Below, in pieces: positions 12,667-25,400 of a stretch of 64,000 nt of DNA. Made by a program: the position numbers and the translations under genes. The DNA is taken from contig NC_080410.1 in the NCBI RefSeq assembly GCF_030265065.1, positions 22,240,898 to 22,304,897 of the forward strand, given 5' to 3'. The notes beneath the pieces were generated by a model, which saw only the letters and a program-made list of their open reading frames with translations, was not told the origin of the DNA and ran no database searches. Every line of letters starts with the position of its first letter. Positions within the stretch are counted from its first letter, which is position 1. The stretch comes from Corythoichthys intestinalis. Lineage: Eukaryota; Chordata; Actinopteri; Syngnathiformes; Syngnathidae.

Positions 12667-15600
12667 ATGGCTGAACTTTCCGCCTTGTCCTCATCGCCTC
12701 CGGCCACCTTGCCCGACACACCCACAGCTCCCTCTGGCCTTTCGCCCTCATCCGTGGCACCTAAATCGTCCCTCTGCAATGACGTCAATTTAACTGGAGA
12801 CTCACCCGCTTCGCCCTTGACGTCTCCTAAGCCGAGTCTATCGACGATCCCTGCCGAGACCCCTTTGTGCAATGATCGGACAGCGGCCCCTCAGAAAGAG
12901 GAAGCAGTGGGGCCTGTTGCTCACGTGGAAGTAAATATACCTCAACAGGCTTCCCCTTCGCTCGATCTCTCCCCAGGTCCTATCCTGTACCCCAACGTGC
13001 ACGTCACCCCAAATCCTCCTCCCACAGCGGCTGATATCCCTGCGATGCCCTCTGTAATGCCTCCTGTACCCCCTGTGGAGAACAAACCTCAGCAAACTCC
13101 CAAAAGTCCCCCACCACCTGTGTCTCCCAAGCCTCAAAGTCCCATCAAAGCACAACCACCACCTTGCACCCCACCTCCCCAGTCGGGGGTTCCCAGCCCC
13201 ACGGTGCCACTTATCCAGGAACCTGTCTCCAACCTCACCCCGCCTCCACTGACTGGACAAAGCAGCCCCACAGTGTCAAACCCCAGCCCCACGGTGCCGA
13301 TCATCCAAGAGCCCAGCCTCCCCCCACCGGGCACTCAGCGGCCAGCCCCTGACACTCTCAGCTACCTGGAGTCTGCCAGCCTGATGTCGGGGACGTTAGA
13401 GTCGCTGTCAGGCCTCGGGGACGACGGTAGTTCGTTGGGCTCAGACTCCGAGATCAACGGCTTGGCAGTGAGGCGCACCGACAAATATGGGTTCCTGGGC
13501 GGCAACCAATTCAGCGAGGGGAGGTCAGTCATATTCGAACATTGTCATGAATACAATGAAACATTCACCTTTGAAAAAAGCATTGTTAAATGGTAAGAGT
13601 AAAAACCAAAGTGCATTTGGTTCATATTGCGTTAAAGTACCCTGTAATCATTATTGTATGTTACTTAAAATACCTCATCCAAGATGACAACTGTACAGGT
13701 TAAGAACTGTAAAGTTAACTCTCTCCGTGCCATTCACGATGATAGACGTCCAATCCATGTAGTTCTTTTCATCCGTCTGCTCTGAATTTGTCACTAGTAG
13801 ACGTACGTCTACCGCCATCAATGGCAGCCAATGAGTTAATAAGATGGCGACTGTTTGACTCTAGAAGATATGTTATCTCTGCTGTTGTTCCCTCTTTCAC
13901 TGTTCTTCCCACAGTATTTGACCGATATCAGACATACCACCCGAACCACTCGTCCATGTCATCACTTTGTCTCACCATCTCCTCCTTCAAATTTGCCTAG
14001 TAACCCTTTATAGGGCAAGTGACTATTTTTAGCAATTAGAAAAAAAACTCAATTTAATCCCATAAAGACCTGGCATCTACATACATGGACATCACATTTT
14101 GAGTCATGTAGGCCACAATATGGGTTTCAATTTAAATTATATGTTTTATTATCACTCATTATTTTTCTTTATTTTTTTATGAATACAATTATAAATGAAT
14201 ACAATGCTAATAAAAACCAAATTAATAAAATTAACCCTGAATAACCCACTGAAATTCACCATGGTATTAATATAGTATATATATGAGTTCCCTATTAAAT
14301 ATTCGGGTGTTTGGGAATCTTCAATATGCATTGACCTTCTGTGTTAGAACCCATCAGCACCGTTGTTGATAAGTTTTGATCAGATATTTGCTTCCCCACT
14401 CCCTGTTTTGTCTGAATTTACTTCCATCTGCCATTATAAAATTATTGTATTGTTCATTGTGGCAGTGACAGAGAAGTTGGAGTGGAGGTGTCCCGGCAGA
14501 GGGAGGTGAAATGGCTGGAAATGTTCAACCACTGGGACAAATGGATCAAACATCGCTTCCAGAAGGTACTGTACAAGTACATCACGTACTGCTTATAAGA
14601 CTTCTGAAAACACTTCTGCAGAAAACAGTGGTAGTAATGTAAATAACGTATGTTTGGTGTGACAGGTAAAGATGCGCTGCCGGAAAGGCATCCCGTCGTC
14701 ACTCCGCTCCAAAGCCTGGCAGCTGCTGTCCAACAGCCAGGAATTGCTCGACACCAACCCTGGCAAGTTTGAGGTATAAAAGACCCCATTTTAAAAATCA
14801 TAATTTTTAGAATATGAGAGACCCCACATGATTCTGCTTTTCTAGTCGATTACCAAGAGCGACCTGTGGGAGGCAGTACAGAGCCACAGATCCTAAAGAC
14901 TGCACAGAATAAAAAGAAGAAATAGAAAAGCGAGAATTGCCGTTAGCTTATCAGTCGGTTTTCACTTTTATTCCTCTGACTTGATCGAAGCTTTATACAT
15001 ACACACAGAAAAAACAAATAATTTTTACCCAGCAACAGCTTCGGCGAGTTATCGTCAGTTATTGTTTTGTTTAATGTCACAGTCAAAAAGTATTTGCGGT
15101 AGATTCTACCAACTAGAGGCAGGGCCATTCCTGACCAAATTGGTACCCTAGGCAACATATTTGTTGGCATCGCCCCCCTATTTTCACCACATATACAGTG
15201 GGTGAGAATAAGTATTTAGTCAACCACTAATTGTGCAAGTTCTCCCTCTTGAAAATATTAGAGAGGCCTGTAATTGTCAACATGGGTAAACCTCAACCAT
15301 GAGAGACAGTGTACGGGGAAAAAAAACAGAAAATCACATTGTTTGATTTTTAAAGAATTAATTTGCAAATCATGTTGGAAAATAAGTATTTGGTCAATAC
15401 CAAAAGTTCATCTCAGTACTTTGTTATGTACCCTTTGTTGGCAATAATGGAGGCCAAACATTTTTTGTAACTCTTCACAAGCTTTTCACACACTGTTGCT
15501 GGTATTTTGGCCCATTCCTCCATGCAGATCTCCTCTAGAGCAGTGATGTTTTGGGGCTGTCGTTGGGCAACACGGACTTTCAACTCCCTCCACAGATTTT

Positions 15601-18600
15601 CTATGGGGTTGAGATCTGGAGACTGGCTAGGCCACTCCAGGACCTTGAAATGCTTCTTACGAAGCCACTCCTTTGTTGCCCTGGCTGTGTGTTTGGGATC
15701 ATTGTCATGCTGAAAGACCCAGCCACATCTGAACTTTAATGCCCTTGCTAATGGAAGGAGATTTTCACTCAAAATCTCTTGATACATGGCCTCATTGTCA
15801 TTCTTTCCTTTATAAAGATCCTGGTCCCGGTCCCTTTGCAGAAAACAGCCCCAAAGCATGATGTTTCCACCCCCATGCTTCACATTGGGTATAGTGTTCT
15901 TCAGATGCAATTTAGTATTCTTTCTCCTCCAAACACAAGGACCTGTGTTTCTACCAAAAAGTTCTATTTTGGTTTCATCTGACCATATCACATTCTCCCA
16001 GTCCTCTTCTGGATCATCCAAATGCTCTCTAGCGATCCGCAGACGGGCCTGGACGTGTACTGGCTTCAGCATGGGGACACTTCTGGCAGTGCAAGATTTG
16101 AGTCCCTGGCAGCGCATTGTGTCACTGTCCCAGCTCTCTGTAGGTCATTCACTAGGTCCCCCTGTGTGGTTCCGGGATTTTTGCTCACCGTTCTTGTTAT
16201 CATTTTGACGCCACGGGGTGAGATCTTGCATGGAGCCCCAGATCGAGGAAGATTATCAGTGGTCTTGTATGTCTTCCATTTTCTAATAATTGCTCCCACA
16301 GTTGATTTCTTTACACCAAGCATTTTACCTATTGCAGATTCAGTCTTCCCAGCCTGGTGCAGGTCTACAATTTTCTCTCTGGTGTCCTTCGTCGACAGCT
16401 CTTTGGTCTTGGCCATAGTGGACTTTGGAGTGTGACTGACTGAGGTTGTGGACAGGTGTCTTTTATACTGATAATGAATTAAAACAGGTGCCATTAATAC
16501 AGGTAACGAGTGGAGACCTCAATAGACCTCGTTAGAAGAAGTTAGACCTCTTTGACAGCCAGAAATTTTGCTTGTTTGCAGGTGACCAAATACTTATTTT
16601 CCACTCTAATTTGGAAATAAATTCTTTAAAAATCAAACAATGTCATTTTCTGTTTTTTTTACCACATTCTGTCTCTCATGGTTGAGGTTTACCCATGTTG
16701 ACAATTACAGGCCTCTCTAATCTTTTCAAGTAGGAGAACTTGCACAATTTGTGGTTGACTAAATACTTATTTGCCCCACTGTATGCCCTAACATGAACAG
16801 CAAGTGACCTGGAAATGGCCTTAAAATCTGACAGAATGACTGTGAATCCTCTGGTTTCGAATGAACGAACGTTCCCAGTCTAAATGGATTGGGCGTCAAG
16901 CACCGTCAATGCAGCCTTAGAGTTAACTGAGACACTATTATGATGGAAGATTTTGGTAGGAACTTGTTCGATCATTTTTATTTTTATTTTAGACATTGAC
17001 AGTTTGACACCTTTTTAAAATGATATCTATTAGATATCTACTACTATCTACTACTAGATTAGGGCTATCCTAAATGACTAATTTCCTCCCGATTAGTCAG
17101 CCGACTATTTTTACGATTAGTCGACTAATCTAATAATTTATTTATTTGTTTATTTTACTACTTTAATAATGAAATTTTTGTTGAAGCTTATTAATTCACA
17201 AAAAACATTTTGGAACACCTAAATTCTTTATTAACGTATAAATAAATAACATAAAAATCAATAATAAATCACAAACAATCAAGTCAAATGCTGCAGGCAT
17301 TAACTAGTGTGAAAAAAATGTAAACGGAAACACTAAGACTTCACCTCTTTAACAGGAGTCAAAACAATTCTTACTCTTTTTGTGGTATGTCATTGTCTAT
17401 ATTGTTCTAAATGGTGAAATGAATTGCAATGTCCCGGACAACCATTTTCAGAATACTTTGTGTGAGTTCAGATGCTTTTTCTGGTGTGCATTTTTGGGGG
17501 AGGGGAAAAACTGTTCAACTTTTGTTTGTTTTAACCTGAAAATAGATGAAGTAGAGGGCACACTGAAATATTACCACAATTCTCTTGAATGAGAGGCACA
17601 CATACTCACAGTAACAAAAATTAATATATAGTATTAATTTATTTATTTAAATATAGTATACTACTATATATACACAATGATACTTAATAATATAAAGTAG
17701 CTAACATGAGTGCAGTCATGGATTACAGTAAGCAGGCCAGTGCTGTTTCCATATATTTTTTTACTATACTATGTATATACAGGATATATGTATATATTTT
17801 CCCCAAGTGGGAGCTTCCATGATTCTAATAAATTTAATAATAATTTTAAAAAATATATAATTATGTAATATATATTAATTATTTTATTAAATAAAAATGC
17901 ACGTTGATACGACGCACATAAAGGTAACTTCCATTTTTTTAAAATCGTTAGAAAGTTGTATGGACTCACAATCCGCTAGCTTCTTGTTTCTTGTTGTCTT
18001 CGAAAATTATACTTGGGTGACGGCGCTTCAAGTGTTCGTTCATAGCCGACGTGCTACTGTGGTATGCAAGCTCAGCTTAGCAAAGAGTACACACACTAGT
18101 ACACACAGTACTCCATATTTTCCTTGAAATAATTCCAGGCTCTGGCTATTCTGGTCCGCTTTTTTGGCTTTATGCCACTTTCACGTGTCACCAATTCTGC
18201 CCTTTTTGGTAATTAGCGGTGTTTTCAACTCCTCGCCGTAGTGAAGAGTGAACCGGCGATTCACTTGGCTCGTTGTCGTCGGTTCGTCCGATTTCCTCCA
18301 CAGGAAGGCGGCGGCGTGCATAAAAACACCGAGAGGCGTCGGATGGCTCTTTATGGATACTTTTATTGACCAAAACAAAAACGTGGGGGATGCAGCCACT
18401 GAACTCCCCGGTACCCATGCACTTTCCCAACTCACCAATCTTGCTCCCTCTCTCTCGCTCGCCCACTTTCTTCCTCTTTGCTCAATCTGACAATGCCGGT
18501 CACATTGAAATAACAGCCAGTAACAACCGTTTGCATCGCGGGCGCCCGCCATTCTAAACTTTATCCACATGTAATTTTTTTTCAACCCGTCATTACCTGT

Positions 18601-21600
18601 CGACGGTATGTTTTGCCCGTCGACGCATTTACGTCATCGATGACGTTGACGTCGACTAGTCGGGACAGCTCTAATCTCGATTCTTAGCAGGAGCATATCG
18701 ATAACCTTTTGGGGTACAAATTATCACGATATATCACCATTTCGATATTTTGTCACACCCCTAATACACACAGAAAAAACACAAAACCTTTTTTACCCGG
18801 CAACAGCTTTGGCGAGTTATCGTCGGTTATTGTTTTGTTTAATGTCACAGTCAAAATGAATTTGCAGTAGATTCTACCAACTAGAGCAGACATGTCCAAA
18901 GTGTGGCCCAGGGGCCAGATGCGGCCCGGGGGCCAGATGTGGCCCGTGGTCAAATTTCATCCGGCCCCCAGCCTCTGTGATAAGATCAATAACATCTGAC
19001 CGCACACAGACTTAATAAATTGGTCAGCAGTACTGCTACCAGCATATGAAGTAGCTTACACACTAAATGCTGCTCCTCATTTACACCAGCACTCTAAGCA
19101 ACATTACCTCGTGTGGCCCTTGACTTCTAATTTTCTAAAATGGCGACAATCAACCAAAAAAAATTTGACTGCGATGGCCGACGCTTCAAGGATAGGTGGA
19201 AATTGGACTATTTCTTCACTAAAATACGCAACAACTGTGTCTGCCTCAATTGCAAAGAGACAGTCGCTGGTTTTAAAGAATTCAATGTGAGGCGATATTA
19301 CCAAACAAGACATGCTTGCATGTACGACAAGATTACAGGGAAGATACGCAGCAAGAAATTTAAGAAACTTTTGAAGCTAGATTAATTTCACAGCAGCAGT
19401 ATTTCGCAAGAGCCCGAGAGTCAAAAGAGAACGGTAGTTGGAGAAAAGAGAACGGTAGTTGGAGATTGTTGAAATTATTAATTCAAAAAATAATAATAAA
19501 GCAAATGTGACACACAGGATGGCGTGCTAAAATTTGCTTAAATATATTGCTGTACGTAAAGGACGTCAGCCAAGGTCGGCCCCCCTACATTTTTACCACA
19601 CCAAATCTGGCCCCCTTTGCAAAAAGTTTGGACACCCCTGAACTAGAGGTTAACCACATACACTACAGTACTTTTTTTTTTTTTTTTTACTTTTTCAGTG
19701 CCATTAACAATGATAGACGTTTAATCATGTAGCTGTTTTCATTCTTCCAGCCTTCTCAGTTCAATAGGATTGGACATTTATCACTGTCAGTGGCAATCAA
19801 TGAGCTAATACAATCCAAATAACTGAGAAATCACTCAAGCTCTACAGTCTGGCTTCTGCTGATGTTTACCATTCGGCAGAAAAATACCAAAATTCAGCTT
19901 CTTCCTCAAGTGGGAGGATACGTTTTTATCTACATCTTCTCGACATTGCAACATTCAACGTTCTAAATTCATTAGTGTACATGTAGAGTGTGGACATTTC
20001 TTGGAAAAGTGACGTAAATGGCTTCGACTGGAATAGCTCGTCTAACTGAAATAGAGAGGAATGAGATAAACTCCAAAATATCTATTTCTCAAACTATCTG
20101 AATAGAGAGAGTTGACTTATAAAGATAAAAACATCATTTCATGTAATTACGTCAAGCAAATTGTTGTCTTGGTCACGTCAGTACTTGTTTCTTGCCTTGT
20201 TGCTCAATCATATCCGCCCCATTGGCCAATGATGAATAATGAGGTGCAAAATTGAAATGTGAGGCATGCCAGAAGTGACTGCAATAACGGCAATTTTGTG
20301 ACAACTTCATTTTGCAAATGAGTCGCTGCTCAGTGTTAGCTGTAGTAACTACTGCAAGGGAAAAACAGTGCCGCCAGGTTGGCCCTCCATGTTGATGTAG
20401 TGACAAAGTGGCAGCCTGGCAAAGTGAAGTTGCAGCTGAGGTGTCTGTGGGGCGCAGGAAACCATAAGCCTCTTATCACGAAGCCTAATCCCGCCTGTCA
20501 GACCTTTGAGTCGTCTCGCTGCTCGAGGGAGGAGGCCTTCCTCGCGCACTCTATCGACTTCCTGCGGTCTCATGTTTTAGTCACGTAAAGCACTTTTACT
20601 CATAAATTACTAAGAGATTTTGTCCTGCCCCCTAGGAGCTGGAGAGAGAACCGGGAGAGGCCAAGTGGTTGGACATCATCGAGAAGGATCTCCACAGGCA
20701 GTTTCCCTTCCATGAGATGTTTGCTGCACGTGGCGGCCACGGGTGGGAATCAAACCCAATTTTTTTTGTACATGCACACTCAAAATGTTTCTGTTCTTTT
20801 AATACCGTGCAAAGGTTTTTACACCTTGAATGACTAAAAACATTGAATAAATGTGGTTGTTTCTGGTTTTGGTGTTTTGGGTCCACAGGCAACAGGATCT
20901 GTACCGTATATTGAAGGCCTACACCATCTATCGGCCGGATGAAGGCTACTGCCAAGCACAGGCTCCTGTGGCTGCTGTGCTCCTAATGCACATGCCCGCT
21001 GAGGTGAGCATTAGCCACTCTGTGGGTTTTTTATTACATTTTAGAGATGGACACTTTAGGGGTATAAATCCCCAACAGTGTACCACACGTAACACGTCAC
21101 CTTTGCTCATTAATATTCATGACGTTAGCAACTGTTGCTAGGGTGGGTCAACCTCGCGTTTGTCCCTCATGCTCGATGCATGTAAATAGTTGATGTTTAC
21201 TGAGCTAAACCTACCAATTCTATCTGAAAATGATGTCCCTGGTGCCAAATTCACTGGTAAAGATGTGGAAGAACATACAAATGTTCAGTTAAAGAGAAGA
21301 AGCCGGGAAAAAGAGCCGACCTGATCCAGAGGTAGCTTTTTTATCGACACATTTTTCTTGTGTGCATTGCCTTACTTCACTGACGTTGACATTCTCCTGT
21401 TTCAACAAGCTATCCTTTACCACTGTATGCCATGTCTTTCTTATATATTATATCCTCTGGTTGTCTTGCGTTTCTGACCGTTCTAGGGGGTAATTTATAG
21501 TGCTATTTTTGTGTCTTGCGATCGCGAAAGCTACGCGGTGACCGCCAACGAAGACTTCCCCCTTACTAAGGTTGTTTCTTTACAAAAGAAAAGGTAAAGC

Positions 21601-22444
21601 TGTTAAATCTAAAACCTACCTATAGGGATGAAAAGGCTCACAACAAAAAGACCAAGGCAAAACTATGATAATTTATTTAAATATCCGTATTTTAGAAAAA
21701 TAGGCCGACATGACTGCTGTGATATATAAATCAAATTTCATTTTTTTTCAGGTCATTCATTGTCAGACAGAAGTAGCACGGCAAAACGCCACACTAAAAA
21801 AATAAGTAAAAATATCAAAATGGCTTACGGCATCGGGGCAGGCTCTGGCAGGCAATGGATCAGGATTGTCATCTATAGGACCATGGCCCCTACAAAATGT
21901 TTATTGCATATGAAGGGGAATGGCTTCACCTTGCTGGCGTTAAACTGGTCTTTTGGACGTCCGCACAAGTTGATCCATTGTTCACATTTTTTCCCCTGAT
22001 TTTTTGGCTTCGGGAAACGTATGAAGAAAGCATCCTTCATGTGTGGACAGTCGTAATGTCTAGAGTTGTTTCTACAAGTTCCATAGCAGCAGTGTTTACT
22101 CGGCATGTTCTTTTTAAAAAGATTACCGGCAGAAAACTAGCAGTACTAGCATGGGTTGTATGCGAGTGCGCTTCTGTTGACCCCCTTCCGTTTTACAATG
22201 GTGACGTCACACAGCCTTGCGGTCGAAAAATAGTATTCGAGCGGTACGCTATTGCATGACGATACAATACAGGTAGTACCCGGGTTACGACGGACCCGAG
22301 TTATGCGATTTCGACTTTACGACGCCTGAGTGTCGTCGTTTTATTTTATTTTAATGTTGACTTTTATTTGTGATGCATGCTTGTATTTTGGCACAGGAAG
22401 CGTAGAACAGGAAGCTAGCACATGTACAGACGCGCCTGCCCACA

Positions 22445-22485
<41 letters not shown>

Positions 22486-25400
22486 TACACACACAGCAGC
22501 CGATGAGGTGACAGCCTGCGCGCATATTTGTTGCTTGTGAAACAACCAGAGGCAACAGCTGTGTATAACCCCTTTTGTACTGTTTATTGTGCGTGTTCAA
22601 TTATGGTGGAATACTTGGGGCGAGTTTATGTGATTGTTTTTTATGAAGTGCTGATAACTGACACATGCTAATAGTTTGTTATTGCTGTATCAGCAGCTAT
22701 TTGTAAACGCAAATTTGAATTGCTGTTATTGAAGATGAGACTGATTTAATTTTATTTTAGTTTCATTGTGCAAGTGTTGATGTCATGAGCAGCTGAATAA
22801 CGTCAGCAAACCACATGGACGTCTGACATCGCCATTTCGGAGCTTAGCTCACTGTCTAGCTAGGACTCGGCTCCAACGTCTTGGCGAGGACAGTAAAATG
22901 ACGTATAATGTTGTTGGATAGTTTTTTTTAAAGTTCCGAGGGTGTTTTGAGGTACACTTCTGATCAAAATCTTAAGACCAGTTAAAAAATTGCAAGAATT
23001 TGCATTTTGCACTGTTATATCTTAAGAAGGTTCTAAGTAGAGTTTCAAAATGCAAAAAGAAGAAATGTGAGCAAGAGACTAAATGTTTTGAGTAGGCAAT
23101 TTATCGAAAAGAACAATTTAACTAAAATAGGCTGTTCATCAGCTGATCAAAAGTTTAAGACCATAGCTAAAAAAAAAAAACCCTAAAACAGAAATTAAAG
23201 TCTCAAAAACAGACTCAGTCATGAGTAGCTCCACCATTATTGTTGAATGTTGATCACTTCAAAATTTCGTGTTGGCATGCTTGATGCGAGTGTTTCCAAA
23301 AGGCTTGTAGGAATGTTGCTCCTAGTGGTGAAGATGGCTTCACAAAGGGCATCCACTGTCTGGAACTGATGCCCATTTTTGTAAACTTCCTTTGCCATCC
23401 ATCCCCAAATGTTCTCAATTGGATTTAGATCAGGAGAACATGCAGGATGATCCAAAAGAGTGATGTTATTCTCCTGAAAAAAAATCCTTTGTCAGACGGG
23501 CATTGTGAATTGCAGCATTGTCCTGCTGAAAAACCCAGTCATCACCACACAGACGAGGGCACTCAGTCATGAGGGATGCCCGCTGCAACATCTCCACGTA
23601 GCCAGCTGCTGTTTGACGCCCCTGCACAACCTGGAGCTCCATTGTTCCATTGAAGGAAAAAGAATCCCAGATCATGATGGCGTGCCCTTCGCTGTGCCCT
23701 GTTGAAAAAAATCTCAGGTGGCATCTCCCTGTCATGCCAGTAGCGTTGGAAGCCATCAGGACCATCAAGGTTAAATTTTTTTCTCATCAGAGAATAAAAC
23801 TTTCTTCCAACTTTGAACGTCCCATGTTTGGTGGGCAATTTTGTGGCGTTGAAGGAGACATAGCCTTTGAAAACGTTTTTTGTTTTTGAAGCCGTTCCTT
23901 TGCAGATGCCTTCTGATGGTCATTGGGCTGCAGTCAGCACCAGTAATGGCCTTAATTTAGGATGAGGATCGTCCCGTGTCTTGACGGACAGCCATTCGGA
24001 TCCTCCGGCTCAGTGCCGGTGAGATTGTTTTGGGTCTACCACTTGATTTTTTTGTTCCATAAACCTCAGGATCTTTTAAGAAATGCAAAATGACTGTCTT
24101 ACAGCGTCCAACCTCAGCAGCGATGGCACGCTGTTGTGAGAGGCTTGTCTATGCAGCTCAACAATCCTGCCACGTTCGAAGGCAGTGAGTTTTTTGTTTT
24201 TCCCGTCAAGAAGTCTTGACAATGTGATTACTTGACAGAAAATGACATGGAATCCAAATGTTTGCACAGATTTGGCCTTGTAAAGGAAGTGGTCTTATAC
24301 CTTTGATCAGATGATGAACAGCCTATTTCAGTTAAATTGTTCTTTTCAATAAATTGCCTGCTCAAAGCATTTGGTCTCTTGTTCCTATTTCTTCTTTTTG
24401 CATTTTGAAACTCTACTTAGAACCTTCTTAAAATACAACAGTGCAAAATGCAAATTCTTGCAATTTTTTAACTGGTCTTAAGATTTTGATCAGGAGTATA
24501 TTTAAAGGGTTAATTCAGATTTAGGCAGAAATCCGGGTCCCATCGCTGGCGCAGGTACAGATGATTCTAGATTTGGGCGTTGTAGACTAAAAACTCAATT
24601 TAAAAAAAAAAAAAACAAAGTCACTAAAAATTCAACTTATTTTTTTCCCCCGATTTTTATTTTTGTTTTTTCCCCCTCCTCGTTCACTTGCCCCTCCCAT
24701 TCAAAATGGATTAGATGTCAAGCACCGTCAACAGCCAGTCCTCACAGTTTAAAGGAATTTGATGTTTTATTGTTGTCAATGGCAGGATATTAATGAAATA
24801 CTATTAAATTATTATTTTTCTTTAAATTGCAATTATTAAAATTATTACATTAAAAACAAAACAACAAAACGTATGATTAAAAATTATTTTATGGATAATC
24901 TGGAATTTAAAAAAAACAACAAATTAATTCATATCCCACAGGCCTACAAGATTAAATTCTATTTGAGGGCCTTTTTTTGGTTTATTCTGATATTATATGC
25001 ATGCTTAACACAATCAGTTCTATTTCACCTAAAACAAAATATACAAAGCAATTTTGATGTTTCGTATTTTCTTGCTGAACCATTTCAGAAATTCGAATGG
25101 AAACCAGTACTTTAACGAAATGGCATATATAAGGATGACGATTTTAATCATTATTTTGTGTTTTGATTGATTTGATTGTACCTCTGCTTAACCAATCGAT
25201 GTTTCATTACACCCTTAGTCGGAATTGAATGTCTGTCGCCATTAATAGTCAGTTAATCAGCAGTATGTGAATATATGATACGCTATTACTGTGTTTATTC
25301 AGTATGTAATGTGCATATTCGCAAGACGGTCCTCAACAGTAACACTTGTGTGCACTTGTGATCCCCAGCAAGCCTTCTGGTGCCTGGTGCAGATATGTGA

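Larger units (their letters stand above)
22271..24560. mobile_element. unclassified element split by a Tc1 insertion
   Basis: The segment starting GTAGTACCCGGGTTACGACG at about 22272 resembles a common fish DNA-element terminus. It includes a (CA)n tract (22441-22496) and continues past the Tc1 copy at 22955-24496. The right end, near 24560, is a guess. Confidence 0.35.

Noticed and set aside
12660-13334. Minus-strand frames opposite the tbc1d10b N-terminal exon
   Set aside because: Gly/Arg-rich antisense of a Pro/Ser-rich coding exon.
15507-16435. Plus-strand frames over the Tc1 element
   Set aside because: Antisense of the transposase.
18181-18585. Minus-strand frame of 134 codons in the TAGGGCTGTCC hAT
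   Set aside because: No motif beyond composition; the recognisable BED finger lies elsewhere, near 18010-18065.
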